Below, in pieces: positions 14,196 to 21,690 of a DNA stretch of 23,743 nucleotides (the stretch's first letter is position 1; every line of letters begins with the position of its first letter). The DNA comes from an uncultured Collinsella sp. (GTDB lineage Bacteria; Actinomycetota; Coriobacteriia; Coriobacteriales; Coriobacteriaceae), in NCBI GenBank assembly GCA_900541235.1, contig UQIW01000026.1, positions 1 through 23,743 on the forward strand, given 5' to 3'. The notes beneath the pieces are model-generated. The model saw only the letters and a program-made list of their open reading frames with translations, did no database searches and was not told the origin of the DNA. Made by a program: the position numbers and the translations under genes.

Positions 14196-15472
14196 TGGTC
14201 TCCTCGGTCGAAATGATCCTTTGGGCAATCCACCACGCCACGACGCTGCTCTTTGGCGTCTTTGCCTCGGCGGCGCTGTGCGGTGTCGAGATCAACCGGC
14301 GTCATGCGCTTGAACTGGTGCTGGTCGGCGTCGTGACCGGCGCTGCCTTTTCGATCGCCAATGCCGTCGGCGGCGAGCTTTTCGCCCGCCAGGTATATCC
14401 GCTCGTCGTGCATCTGCCGCTCGTCATCTATTTGTGCGCGCGCTACCGCCTGAGCCCGCTGCTTGCCGTGCTCGGCATTACGAGTGCCTATCTGAGCTGC
14501 CAGTTCAGCAATTGGATGGGCATCGCCGCATTTGCCGCAACCGATTCTCAGATCGCGTACTATCTGGCGCGCATCGCGACCACACTCGCCGTCTTTGCCG
14601 TCCTGTTGCATTGGGCCGGCGACATCGGTCCGCGCTTGGCGATTAAAAGCACCACCGAGCTGAGCATCCTTTTAATCCTACCGCTCGTCTATTACGTCTT
14701 TGACTATGCCACCAACGTCTATACCACGCTGTTCCACTCGGGCTCGGTGGTGACGGTTGAGTTTTTGGCATTTGCGCTCTGTGCCTTCTATCTTATGTTT
14801 CTTGCCGTTTACCTACGCGAATACGAAGAAAAAGAAGCTGCCGAGCGTGAACGCTGGATGCTCGAGACACGCGACAGCGCCGCCATCAAAGAGCTCGAGG
14901 CCTGGCGTCAATCTGGGCGCGAGCTGTCGATTCTTCGCCACGATATGCGCCACTTCCTACGCGGCCTGGCCGCTTTAATTGAGGAGGGCCACACCGACGA
15001 GGCGCTCAAACGCATCGACGAACTCTGCGAAGCCGGCGACCGCACCGCCGTACGCCGCTTCTGCGCCAACGAGACCGTAAACATCGCGCTTTCGTCGTTT
15101 GGCTCGGATATCAGCAAGCGCGGCATTTCCGCCGACTTGCGCGCCGCCGTGCCCCAGAGCGTGCATGTGGCCGATGTCGACCTGTTCAGCGTGCTTTCGA
15201 ATGCCCTGGAAAACGCCATTGCCGCGGCGAGCACCGCCCCCGAGGGCAAGCGCTTTGTCGATCTTGATCTGCGGTTTGAGGACGGGCAGCTGCTGCTTTC
15301 GGTTTCCAACACATTTGGACGGGCGCCGCACATGGTCGACGGCATGCCCGTGGCTCAGCACGCCGGTCACGGCTTTGGCACCAAGAGCATTAAGCTCGCC
15401 GTGGAGCGCATGAACGGCAACTGCCAGTTCCGCATTAACGGCGATCGGTTTGAGCTGCGCGTTGTGATGTAG
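14195..15472 (+). CDS. GHKL-type sensor histidine kinase (AgrC-like)
   Basis: This 425-residue protein has six or seven predicted membrane segments in the first 205 residues (around 5-27, 34-56, 64-82, 86-105, 115-137, 150-170, 178-200). A short coiled linker rich in Glu/Arg follows. The phospho-accepting histidine is H249 in LRHDMRHFL, a motif of the AgrC/ComD class. The C-terminal GHKL ATPase domain (about 310-425) shows the N box NALENAIAAA (N336, N340) and a Gly-rich GHGFGTKSIK lid. Cognate partner of the LytTR regulator just upstream, with which it overlaps by one base. Members often sense secreted peptides, but no peptide precursor gene is recognisable nearby. Confidence 0.92.
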   Translation: MVSSVEMILWAIHHATTLLFGVFASAALCGVEINRRHALELVLVGVVTGAAFSIANAVGGELFARQVYPLVVHLPLVIYLCARYRLSPLLAVLGITSAYLSCQFSNWMGIAAFAATDSQIAYYLARIATTLAVFAVLLHWAGDIGPRLAIKSTTELSILLILPLVYYVFDYATNVYTTLFHSGSVVTVEFLAFALCAFYLMFLAVYLREYEEKEAAERERWMLETRDSAAIKELEAWRQSGRELSILRHDMRHFLRGLAALIEEGHTDEALKRIDELCEAGDRTAVRRFCANETVNIALSSFGSDISKRGISADLRAAVPQSVHVADVDLFSVLSNALENAIAAASTAPEGKRFVDLDLRFEDGQLLLSVSNTFGRAPHMVDGMPVAQHAGHGFGTKSIKLAVERMNGNCQFRINGDRFELRVVM

Positions 15473-15536
15473 AAGTGCGGCGCCGATCTCGAGGCGTGCC
15501 TTGCCCGCCAGACAATCGCTCGCCGGCGCCAATCCG

Positions 15537-16112
15537 CTACAGCGGAGCGGCCGCCGGGGTCAGCTGCTTGATGTATGCCCACATGCGCTGCTTGGCGGCT
15601 TTGTCAGTGAGCGCCGCCTCAAAACCGTCGAGCGCAAGCACGCGGCGACCCTGCACATGGGCGACCAAACCGGGCTTGAGCATGGCGGTGTCGAAGTCGT
15701 CGATTGCCACAAGCATGTCGGCATAGGTCTCGCGCATGGTATCGGCCGCGCGATCGTCCAGCAGCAGGACCGCCTCGGGGTCCAAGGCCTCGAGCGCCTC
15801 GCGGAACAGCTCGCACGGCAGAGTCTCGCCCACCGCGACCGCTCCGTCACCCACGCCGGCGACGCTTGCCAGCACGCAAAAATCCTCGGGCGCGTAGCCG
15901 ATGGCCCCAAGCGCCTTGCGCAACGCCGCGCCATCCGGGCCGGCGGCAAGCTCGCCACCCGAACGCTCGGCCTCGTCCAAATCGCCTTTGACCAGCACGA
16001 TCGGCGAGCACGCGTTGCCCGCGATACGCACGCCACGGACCGCAAGCGATGCGAGCTCCTGCTCGGCCGCCTGGGCGATGGCTTCTTTTTTCTGGCTTTG
16101 TGACGTGGACAT
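15537..16112 (-). CDS. Hypothetical protein, possible degenerate uracil-DNA glycosylase fold
   Basis: This 191-residue protein of uncertain function is read towards the kinase gene (convergent). Its order of elements resembles family 4 uracil-DNA glycosylases. There is a strand then VKGDLDEAERSGGELAAGPDG where those enzymes have GE.PG..ED..G.PFVG, then LRKALGAIGYAPEDFCVL. Further on, DPEAVLLLDDRAAD replaces the P.vivalLG..A element. The catalytic GEAPG motif and the cluster cysteines are missing, so enzymatic activity is doubtful. This relationship is from pattern reading only. The ATG at 16112 is preferred because GGAGAG lies just upstream; an ATG ten codons earlier overlaps the promoter-like TATAAT. 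Confidence 0.7.
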   Translation of the reverse strand: MSTSQSQKKEAIAQAAEQELASLAVRGVRIAGNACSPIVLVKGDLDEAERSGGELAAGPDGAALRKALGAIGYAPEDFCVLASVAGVGDGAVAVGETLPCELFREALEALDPEAVLLLDDRAADTMRETYADMLVAIDDFDTAMLKPGLVAHVQGRRVLALDGFEAALTDKAAKQRMWAYIKQLTPAAAPL

Positions 16113-16140
16113 GCGCTCTCCAATCGTTTGCGTGCCCACC

Positions 16141-16146
16141 ATTATA
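16141..16146 (-). promoter_or_regulatory. Perfect -10 hexamer upstream of the 15537-16112 gene
   Basis: The minus strand reads TATAAT here, 29 bases before the ATG at 16112. The matching -35 position falls in the adjacent GC-rich hairpin (16153-16185) and is not recognisable, so an activator or alternative promoter may be involved. Confidence 0.45.
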
Positions 16147-16152
16147 TAAAAG

Positions 16153-16185
16153 AGCCGCCCGCGAGTGGTTGCTTTGCGGGCGGCT
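16153..16185 (-). terminator. GC hairpin between divergent genes
   Basis: AGCCGCCCGC (16153-16162) pairs perfectly with GCGGGCGGCT (16176-16185). On the minus strand it is followed by CTTTTATATAAT, which has the shape of an intrinsic terminator. No minus-strand gene lies to its right, so it may insulate the leftward gene from antisense transcription of the thioredoxin region. Confidence 0.5.
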
Positions 16186-16248
16186 GGGTATAAGCACGGT
16201 CGTACTGAGTTTTACGCGGCCGAGCCGCGTCGCATTATGGAGGTCACC

Positions 16249-16569
16249 ATGGCTGACATTAATCAGATTACCCCCGAGAACTTCGATTCCATCGTTAACG
16301 ACAGCCTGCCCGTGCTGGTCGATTTTTGGGCACCGTGGTGCGGGCCCTGCCGCTCCCTCTCGCCCATCGTTGACGAGGTTGCCGATGAGCTGGCGGGCAA
16401 GCTCGCCGTTGCCAAGTGCAACGTCGACGACAACCAGGACCTGGCCATGAAGTATGGCGTCATGAGCATCCCCACGCTGATTGTGTTTAAGAACGGCGAG
16501 GAGATTGACCGCTCAGTTGGCGCTCTACCCAAGGCGAGGCTGCAGGCGCTGCTGGAGAAGCATCTGTAA
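16249..16569 (+). CDS. trxA: Thioredoxin
   Basis: This 106-residue cytoplasmic disulfide reductase has the classical WCGPC active site (C31, C34) in FWAPWCGPC, the buried D25 and the cis-proline P75 in SIPT. Size and pattern are those of thioredoxin 1. It reduces ribonucleotide reductase, peroxiredoxins and other partners, using a thioredoxin reductase not present here. The ATG at 16249 is chosen because GGAGGT is six bases upstream. An in-frame ATG at 16237 lies before that site and is less likely. The gene is monocistronic, ending in a terminator region at 16681-16716. Confidence 0.97.
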   Translation: MADINQITPENFDSIVNDSLPVLVDFWAPWCGPCRSLSPIVDEVADELAGKLAVAKCNVDDNQDLAMKYGVMSIPTLIVFKNGEEIDRSVGALPKARLQALLEKHL

Positions 16570-16680
16570 TACGCTTGTTACTTACTCGCCGTCTATGAGC
16601 GCTTTTGCACCGCTCGCCGGACTTCTGGATGCACCGAGTGCAACCACGGATAGTATGGTAGTCACAAACAGCCCCCAGTG

Positions 16681-16716
16681 AACGGGTGCGGGTCGCACAG
16701 ACTCGTACCCGTTTTC
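16681..16716 (+). terminator. Intrinsic terminator before the nikR-hyp block
   Basis: AACGGGTGCGGGTC (16681-16694) pairs with GACTCGTACCCGTT (16700-16713), with one G-T and one mismatch, and is followed by TTTTCTT. It lies 110 bases after thioredoxin, separating it from the next operon. Confidence 0.8.
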
Positions 16717-16790
16717 TTATGCAACTGCGCGCAGAGCGGGCGTAGTAAAATCTGAACCACTGAACTGCCCCATACAAAAGGAGATTTCCC

Positions 16791-17039
16791 ATGCATGATG
16801 TTGGAATGAACATGAGCCAGCTTGCCATGAGCGTCAAGCAGATCGACGACACCATCGAGCTCGCTCACGAGTGGAGCCATCAGCTGCTGCATGCGACCGA
16901 GAATTTTGACATGGAGCGCATCGGCGCCAAGCTCGAGGCCGCCATGGCCGCGCTGCACGAGGCCCACGACGCACTCGGGGGCTACGAGGAAGCCATCGAG
17001 GCCGACCACAACTCCGTCGGCTCCGTGAAGCTGGTGTAA
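16791..17039 (+). CDS. Small helical protein of unknown function upstream of nikR
   Basis: This 82-residue protein has no match I recognise. AAAGGAG lies 8 bases before the ATG. The N-terminus is unusually rich in Met and His (MHDVGMNM, H26, H30, H34), and the rest looks like two or three amphipathic helices with heptad-like Ala/Leu/Glu spacing. Cysteine is absent. The stop is followed after one base by the nikR start, so it is translated with NikR and probably belongs to nickel or hydrogenase biology. A metal-binding or NikR-partner role is only inference from position and Met/His content. Confidence 0.8.
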   Translation: MHDVGMNMSQLAMSVKQIDDTIELAHEWSHQLLHATENFDMERIGAKLEAAMAALHEAHDALGGYEEAIEADHNSVGSVKLV

Positions 17040-17040
17040 G

Positions 17041-17553
17041 GTGGCCGAACACGAGCACGGCTGCGGGTACGAGCACGAGCACCCGCACGGGGCGGACGGC
17101 GACGCGGGCTGCCACTGTAGTGGCTCCGGCTCCGAGCTGGTCCGTTTTTCGGTTACCGCACCCGACGACCTGCTGCGCCGTTTTGACGAGCAGATCGCAC
17201 GCCGCGGCGACGTGGCCAACCGATCCGAGGCCGTGCGCGACCTGATTCGCGCCTCGATCGCCAAAGAGCAGATGCGCACGCCCGATGAGCATGTTATCGG
17301 GTCGCTCACCATGATCTACGACCACCATACCGGCGACCTGACGCGCCGCCTGGACGAGGTGCAGCACGACTACACCGACGAGATCGTATCGACCATGCAC
17401 GTGCATCTGGATCACCACAACTGCTTGGAGATTCTTGCGCTCAAGGGTCGCGGCGAGCGCGTCTACGAACTAGCCGATCGCCTGCTGGGCCTGCGCGGCG
17501 TTAAGCACGGCGAGCTCACGTGCGCCGCCACCAAGCAGAGCCTGGGGCTGTAG
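17041..17553 (+). CDS. nikR: NikR, nickel-responsive repressor with His-rich N-terminal extension
   Basis: This 170-residue protein has a ribbon-helix-helix DNA-binding domain (about residues 32-75, LVRFSVTAPDDLL and RSEAVRDLIR) and a C-terminal tetramerising nickel domain. The high-affinity nickel ligands are conserved: H109, H120, H122 and C128 have exactly the spacing of E. coli NikR H76, H87, H89 and C95. In front is an extension of about 31 residues with seven His and three Cys (EHEHGCGYEHEHPHG, GCHC), not found in standard 130-150 residue NikR. The GTG at 17041 is the only ATG/GTG/TTG start before the DNA-binding domain, so the extension is probably real. Ribosome binding signal is weak, consistent with coupling to the upstream gene. 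Confidence 0.95.
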   Translation: MAEHEHGCGYEHEHPHGADGDAGCHCSGSGSELVRFSVTAPDDLLRRFDEQIARRGDVANRSEAVRDLIRASIAKEQMRTPDEHVIGSLTMIYDHHTGDLTRRLDEVQHDYTDEIVSTMHVHLDHHNCLEILALKGRGERVYELADRLLGLRGVKHGELTCAATKQSLGL

Positions 17554-17576
17554 CGGGATTTCCCGCAGCGCACCTG

Positions 17577-17646
17577 CCAAAAAGGGACAGGTTTGTTTTG
17601 GCAGGTTTAGCGTTTTACCTACCAAAACAAACCTGTCCTTTTTTGG
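17577..17646. repeat. 70-bp palindrome between nikR and hypF
   Basis: The 30-base arms at 17577-17606 and 17617-17646 differ at only two positions (core GGGACAGGTTTGTTTTGG) and enclose a 10-base loop. The right arm ends in CCTTTTTTGG, so the structure could act as an intrinsic terminator for nikR and reduce transcription into hypF. The word GGGACAGG also occurs (inverted) at the end of the composite element at 977-1190, suggesting a common family. Confidence 0.85.
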
Positions 17647-17669
17647 TCGGTTTTGATGAGGGGTGTCGC

Positions 17670-20138
17670 ATGCGGCATGTGCATATTCATGTGACGGGCA
17701 TTGTGCAGGGCGTTGGCATGCGACCGTTTGTGTATCGCGAGGCCATGGCGCATGGCATTTGCGGATGGGTGCTCAATGCGGGCGACGGCGTGCATATCGA
17801 GGCGCACGCTCCGGCCGATGCGCTCGATGCTTTTGTTGCCGCGCTTTCTGAGCATGCGCCTGCGGCAGCCCGCGTAGAGTATGTCGAGGTTGTGGACCTA
17901 GCAGCCAACGGCTGGGATACCGCCAATGAACAGGGTTTTCGCATCGTAGCATCGCAGGACCAGACCGCGCACACCACACTTGTCTCGCCCGATATCGCCA
18001 CCTGTGACGATTGCCTGCGCGAGTTGTTCGATCCCGCCGACCGACGCTATCACTACCCCTTTATCAACTGCACTAACTGCGGCCCACGCTTTACCATCAT
18101 CCGATCGCTGCCTTATGACCGAGCGGCCACGTCGATGGATTGTTTTCCCATGTGTCCCAAGTGCGCCGCGGAGTATGCCGACCCACTCGACCGGCGTTTT
18201 CACGCGCAACCCGATGCCTGCTTTGATTGCGGGCCGCATATTACGTGGCGCGAGGCTGTGAACGGCGATGTGTGCGGGAATTCGTCCGCGACACCGGCCG
18301 TCGGCACCACACGCGAGGCCAGCGACGCCATTATCGACCGCTGTGTTGAGCTGCTGGCCAACGGCGGTATCGTCGCTATCAAGGGACTGGGCGGATTTCA
18401 CTTGGCATGCGACGCCTCCAACGAGCAGGCGGTGGCCGAGCTGCGCCGTCGCAAGCGTCGCAGCAATAAGCCGCTTGCCGTCATGGTGCGCAGTCTTGCC
18501 GATGCCGGACGCCTGTGCCATATCGACGACGCTGAGCGCGAGCTTCTCACCGGCAGCATTCGCCCCATTGTGCTGCTGCGCCGACGTGCTGTTTGCGAGA
18601 GCGGCGGCTCCCCCGACGCCCTCATACTCGCACCGTCCGTCGCGCACGACCTGCCTGAACTTGGCGTTATGCTCCCCTACACCCCGCTTCAGCATCTTCT
18701 GCTTGCAGCTGCCGCGTCGCACGGTATGCACGCGCTCGTCATGACCAGTGGAAACCTGAGCGAAGAACCCATCGAGACCGACGACGACCTTGCCTGGGAA
18801 CACCTCGTTGCCGCCGGCATCGCCGACGCGCTGCTCGGCAACGATCGCGCGATTCTCTCGCGCTATGACGATTCCGTGGTGCGCGTGGTTAACGGCGCCG
18901 CTATGCCCGTTCGCCGCGCTCGCGGATATGCACCCCAGCCGCTGCCGTTGCCGGCGCTCGACGGCGCTCCGTCCTACGTGCTCGCCTGCGGGCCACAACA
19001 AAAGGCCACGATTGCGCTCACGCGTGAAGGGACGAACGGCGAGGCAAACTGTTTTGTGTCGCAGCATATCGGCGATGTTGAAAACGGCGGGACCTTCGAT
19101 GCCTGGAACGCCGCGCGCACGCGCTTGGAAGATCTCTTTGACTTGGCGCCCGCCGCCTTGGCCTGCGATGTGCACCCCAGCTATCTATCGGGCCAGTGGG
19201 CGCGCGAGCAGGCGCGAAAATGCAATCTGCCGCTCGTCGAGGTGCAGCACCATCATGCGCATATCGCGAGCGTAATGGCCGAGGCCATCGCCGCGGGCCA
19301 GCTTACAACCGACGCGCGTGTCCTTGGCATCGCCTTTGACGGCACCGGCGCCGGCACCGATGGGACCATTTGGGGCGGCGAGTTTCTTGTTGCCAGCCTT
19401 GGCGGCTTTGAGCGCGCCGCGCATTTGCGCACCTGGGCGCTCCCCGGCGGGGCAGCCTCCGTGCGCGACGCCCGCCGCAACGCCTTTGCCCTGCTCAGTG
19501 AGCTCGGCCTGCTCGAGCACCCAGGTGCCGCGCGGCTTTTGGACAGCCTCGACGAGCAAACGCACAGCGTGACAACCACCATGATCGAGCGCGGCATCAA
19601 CAGCCCGCGTACCAGCAGCATGGGGCGTCTCTTTGATGCCGCGGCAGCAATTCTGGACATCTGCGACAAGGCAACCTACGAGGGCGAACCCGCCATCGAG
19701 CTCGAGGCCGCCGCCTGGCGCGCGCTCGACAACGAAATCGCCCATTTTCCCGACAACAACGCCGGCTATTTCGCATCTGGCCCATCGTGGCTGGACGGCC
19801 CCTATGTTCTGGACCAGAAAGCACTCTTTGAGGCACTTTTGGGAGGAATTGAAGCCGGAGCGCCCGCCTACAGGCTCGCGCTCGACTTCCATATCGCCAT
19901 CGCGCGCTCTTCGGCACGAATCGCACGCGAAATCTGCGCGCGCGAAGGCATCGATACCGTCGCGCTCTCGGGCGGCGTGTTCATGAACCGACTTTTGCTC
20001 CAGCTCCTCACCCGCGAGCTCAAAAGCATGGGTCTCACTGTCTTGATTCCCCAAACCGTGCCCGTTAACGACGGCTGCATCGCCTACGGTCAGGCGGCAG
20101 TCGCAAACGCTCGTCTTGCGCAGATTGCATCGCAGTAG
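17670..20138 (+). CDS. hypF: HypF, carbamoyltransferase for [NiFe]-hydrogenase maturation
   Basis: This 822-residue protein makes the thiocarbamate on HypE that becomes the cyanide ligand of the active-site iron. Domains in order: acylphosphatase-like (1-90, VQGVGMRPF at 12-20); two zinc fingers with C112/C115-C134/C137 and C162/C165-C184/C187; a YrdC-like carbamoyl-AMP domain (about 200-390); and a Kae1-like carbamoyltransferase (about 430-815). The last carries VQHHHAHIASVMAE (H527-H531), FDGTGAGTDGTIWGGEF and LSGGVFMN. The ATG at 17670 follows GAGGGG. A longer frame from 17520 runs through the palindrome and is rejected. It is about 70 residues longer than E. coli HypF. First of the hypFCDE genes. 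Confidence 0.97.
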   Translation: MRHVHIHVTGIVQGVGMRPFVYREAMAHGICGWVLNAGDGVHIEAHAPADALDAFVAALSEHAPAAARVEYVEVVDLAANGWDTANEQGFRIVASQDQTAHTTLVSPDIATCDDCLRELFDPADRRYHYPFINCTNCGPRFTIIRSLPYDRAATSMDCFPMCPKCAAEYADPLDRRFHAQPDACFDCGPHITWREAVNGDVCGNSSATPAVGTTREASDAIIDRCVELLANGGIVAIKGLGGFHLACDASNEQAVAELRRRKRRSNKPLAVMVRSLADAGRLCHIDDAERELLTGSIRPIVLLRRRAVCESGGSPDALILAPSVAHDLPELGVMLPYTPLQHLLLAAAASHGMHALVMTSGNLSEEPIETDDDLAWEHLVAAGIADALLGNDRAILSRYDDSVVRVVNGAAMPVRRARGYAPQPLPLPALDGAPSYVLACGPQQKATIALTREGTNGEANCFVSQHIGDVENGGTFDAWNAARTRLEDLFDLAPAALACDVHPSYLSGQWAREQARKCNLPLVEVQHHHAHIASVMAEAIAAGQLTTDARVLGIAFDGTGAGTDGTIWGGEFLVASLGGFERAAHLRTWALPGGAASVRDARRNAFALLSELGLLEHPGAARLLDSLDEQTHSVTTTMIERGINSPRTSSMGRLFDAAAAILDICDKATYEGEPAIELEAAAWRALDNEIAHFPDNNAGYFASGPSWLDGPYVLDQKALFEALLGGIEAGAPAYRLALDFHIAIARSSARIAREICAREGIDTVALSGGVFMNRLLLQLLTRELKSMGLTVLIPQTVPVNDGCIAYGQAAVANARLAQIASQ

Positions 20139-20269
20139 GCTGTTCGGCCAGCCCGCAAGCCGCCGTCTCACAGGTGTAGCGCGTTTGCCCGCAGCGCCCG
20201 CGAGCGCTACCATCAACTGATGGATTATTGGGCGCCCGTCCAGCGCAAAGCGTATAAAAGGGGAACAAT

Positions 20270-20530
20270 ATGTGCCTTGCCGTTCCCGGTAAAGTAGTCA
20301 AACGCGACGACGACCTCAAGGCCACCGTCGACATGATGGGCATCGAGCGCCCCGTGTCGCTGCGACTCGTGCCGACGGCGCAGGTTGGCGACTATATTCT
20401 CGTACACGCCGGCTTTGGCATCCAGATTGTCAACGAGCAGGAAGCACAGGAAACGCTCGAGCTTGTTAATGCCATGTCCGAGCTGGTCGAAGAAGACCAG
20501 CTGACCACCAACCCGGCGGAGGCTTACTAG
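20270..20530 (+). CDS. hypC: HypC, hydrogenase maturation chaperone
   Basis: This 86-residue member of the HypC/HybG family starts with the invariant MCLAVPGKV. After removal of Met1 the cysteine becomes the N-terminal residue that, with HypD, holds the Fe(CN)2CO unit. The OB-fold body includes GDYILVHAGFGIQIV, the usual family motif. A strong AAGGGG lies 5-7 bases before the ATG. It is separated from hypF by 131 bases without an obvious promoter, and its stop overlaps the GTG start of hypD by one base, implying coupled synthesis of the HypC-HypD complex. Confidence 0.97.
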   Translation: MCLAVPGKVVKRDDDLKATVDMMGIERPVSLRLVPTAQVGDYILVHAGFGIQIVNEQEAQETLELVNAMSELVEEDQLTTNPAEAY

Positions 20531-21642
20531 TGGCGCCCGAGCAGCCGGCGCGCTCCGGTATCGATTTCTCGGCATTCCGCGATCCCAAGCTGGCTCGCGA
20601 GCTCATCGAGCGCATTCATGAGCTTGTCGGCGACCGCACCATCAACCTTATGGAAGTCTGCGGCACGCATACCGTGAGCATCGGGCGCTATGGCTTTCGC
20701 TCCATTATGCCGGCCGGGCTCAAGCTGCTGAGCGGCCCGGGCTGCCCCGTCTGCGTCACCGCCAACCGCGACATCGACCACGCAATCGCGCTCGCCAACA
20801 TAGACGGCGCCATCATCACCACCTTTGGCGACATGATGCGCGTGCCCGGATCATCCACCTCGCTCGCTGCGCAAAAGGCGGCGGGGCGCGATATTCGCAT
20901 TGTGTACTCCCCGCTCGATGCACTCGACATTGCCGAGCAAAACCCCGATCGCCCGGTTATTTTTATGGGCGTGGGCTTTGAGACCACAACGCCCACCATC
21001 GCCGCCGCCATCTTGGAAGCCGAAGCGCGCGGGCTTTTGAACTTCTCGGTCTATTGCGCCCACAAGACCACGCCGCCGGCGTTGCGCGCCATCGCCAACG
21101 ATCCCGAGACCGCCATCGACGGCTTTATCCTGCCGGGACACGTCGCCACCATCACGGGCTTGGCGCCCTTTAGCTTTTTGGTCGACGAATTCAATACCCC
21201 GGGCGTGGTCACGGGATTTGAACCGGTCGATATCCTGCAGGGCATCTGCATGCTGGTCCAGATGGTTGTCGAGGACAGGCCGGCGATTGACAACGCCTAC
21301 CGCCGTGGCGTCAACGCAGACGGCAACCCCGTGGCGCGCCAGCTGGTCGAGCAGGTGTTTGAGCCATGCGACACCACGTGGCGCGGGCTGGGGCCGATTG
21401 CCAACTCGGGCCTTTCCATCCGCCCCGAGTTCTCGCGCTTTGATGCCCGCGTTCGCTTTGACGTGCCCGTTGAGCCGACGGTTGAGCCGCGCGGATGCCG
21501 CTGCGGCGACGTGCTGCGCGGGGCCATTACGCCGAGCAGCTGCCCGCTCTTTGGCCGCACCTGCACGCCCGAGCACCCCGTCGGCCCGTGCATGGTGAGC
21601 TCCGAGGGCAGCTGCGCGGCGTACTACCGTTACCGAGTCTAG
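20530..21642 (+). CDS. hypD: HypD, Fe-S scaffold for the hydrogenase Fe(CN)2CO cofactor
   Basis: This 370-residue protein shows all HypD signatures. CGTHT is at residues 44-48, GPGCPVC has C72 and C75, and GFETTTPTIAAAI and AHKTTPPALRA follow. The C-terminal [4Fe-4S] cysteine set is in RGCRCGDVLRG, SCPLFGRTCTP and GPCMVSSEGSCAAYYRY. With HypC it assembles the iron ligand set and receives cyanide from HypE. It starts at a GTG overlapping the hypC stop, and hypE follows after 48 bases. The length is close to the 360-375 normal for the family. Confidence 0.97.
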   Translation: MAPEQPARSGIDFSAFRDPKLARELIERIHELVGDRTINLMEVCGTHTVSIGRYGFRSIMPAGLKLLSGPGCPVCVTANRDIDHAIALANIDGAIITTFGDMMRVPGSSTSLAAQKAAGRDIRIVYSPLDALDIAEQNPDRPVIFMGVGFETTTPTIAAAILEAEARGLLNFSVYCAHKTTPPALRAIANDPETAIDGFILPGHVATITGLAPFSFLVDEFNTPGVVTGFEPVDILQGICMLVQMVVEDRPAIDNAYRRGVNADGNPVARQLVEQVFEPCDTTWRGLGPIANSGLSIRPEFSRFDARVRFDVPVEPTVEPRGCRCGDVLRGAITPSSCPLFGRTCTPEHPVGPCMVSSEGSCAAYYRYRV

Positions 21643-21690
21643 CCCGAACGCCCCCGCGCACTGACACCTCCCACGATTGGAGTTTTGGAT

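Noticed and set aside
16640..16790. NikR operator (GTATGA-N16-TCATAC) upstream of the nikR block
   Set aside because: A single AGTATGG half-like word is present but no matching partner at the right spacing.
17520..17669. Upstream extension of hypF by 50 codons
   Set aside because: The extension overlaps the end of nikR and runs through a palindrome; the family start is MRHVHIHVTGIVQG at 17670, behind a good ribosome binding site.
17898..19175. 425-codon frame antisense to hypF
   Set aside because: It lies entirely within hypF, which has complete motifs throughout; no independent signature.
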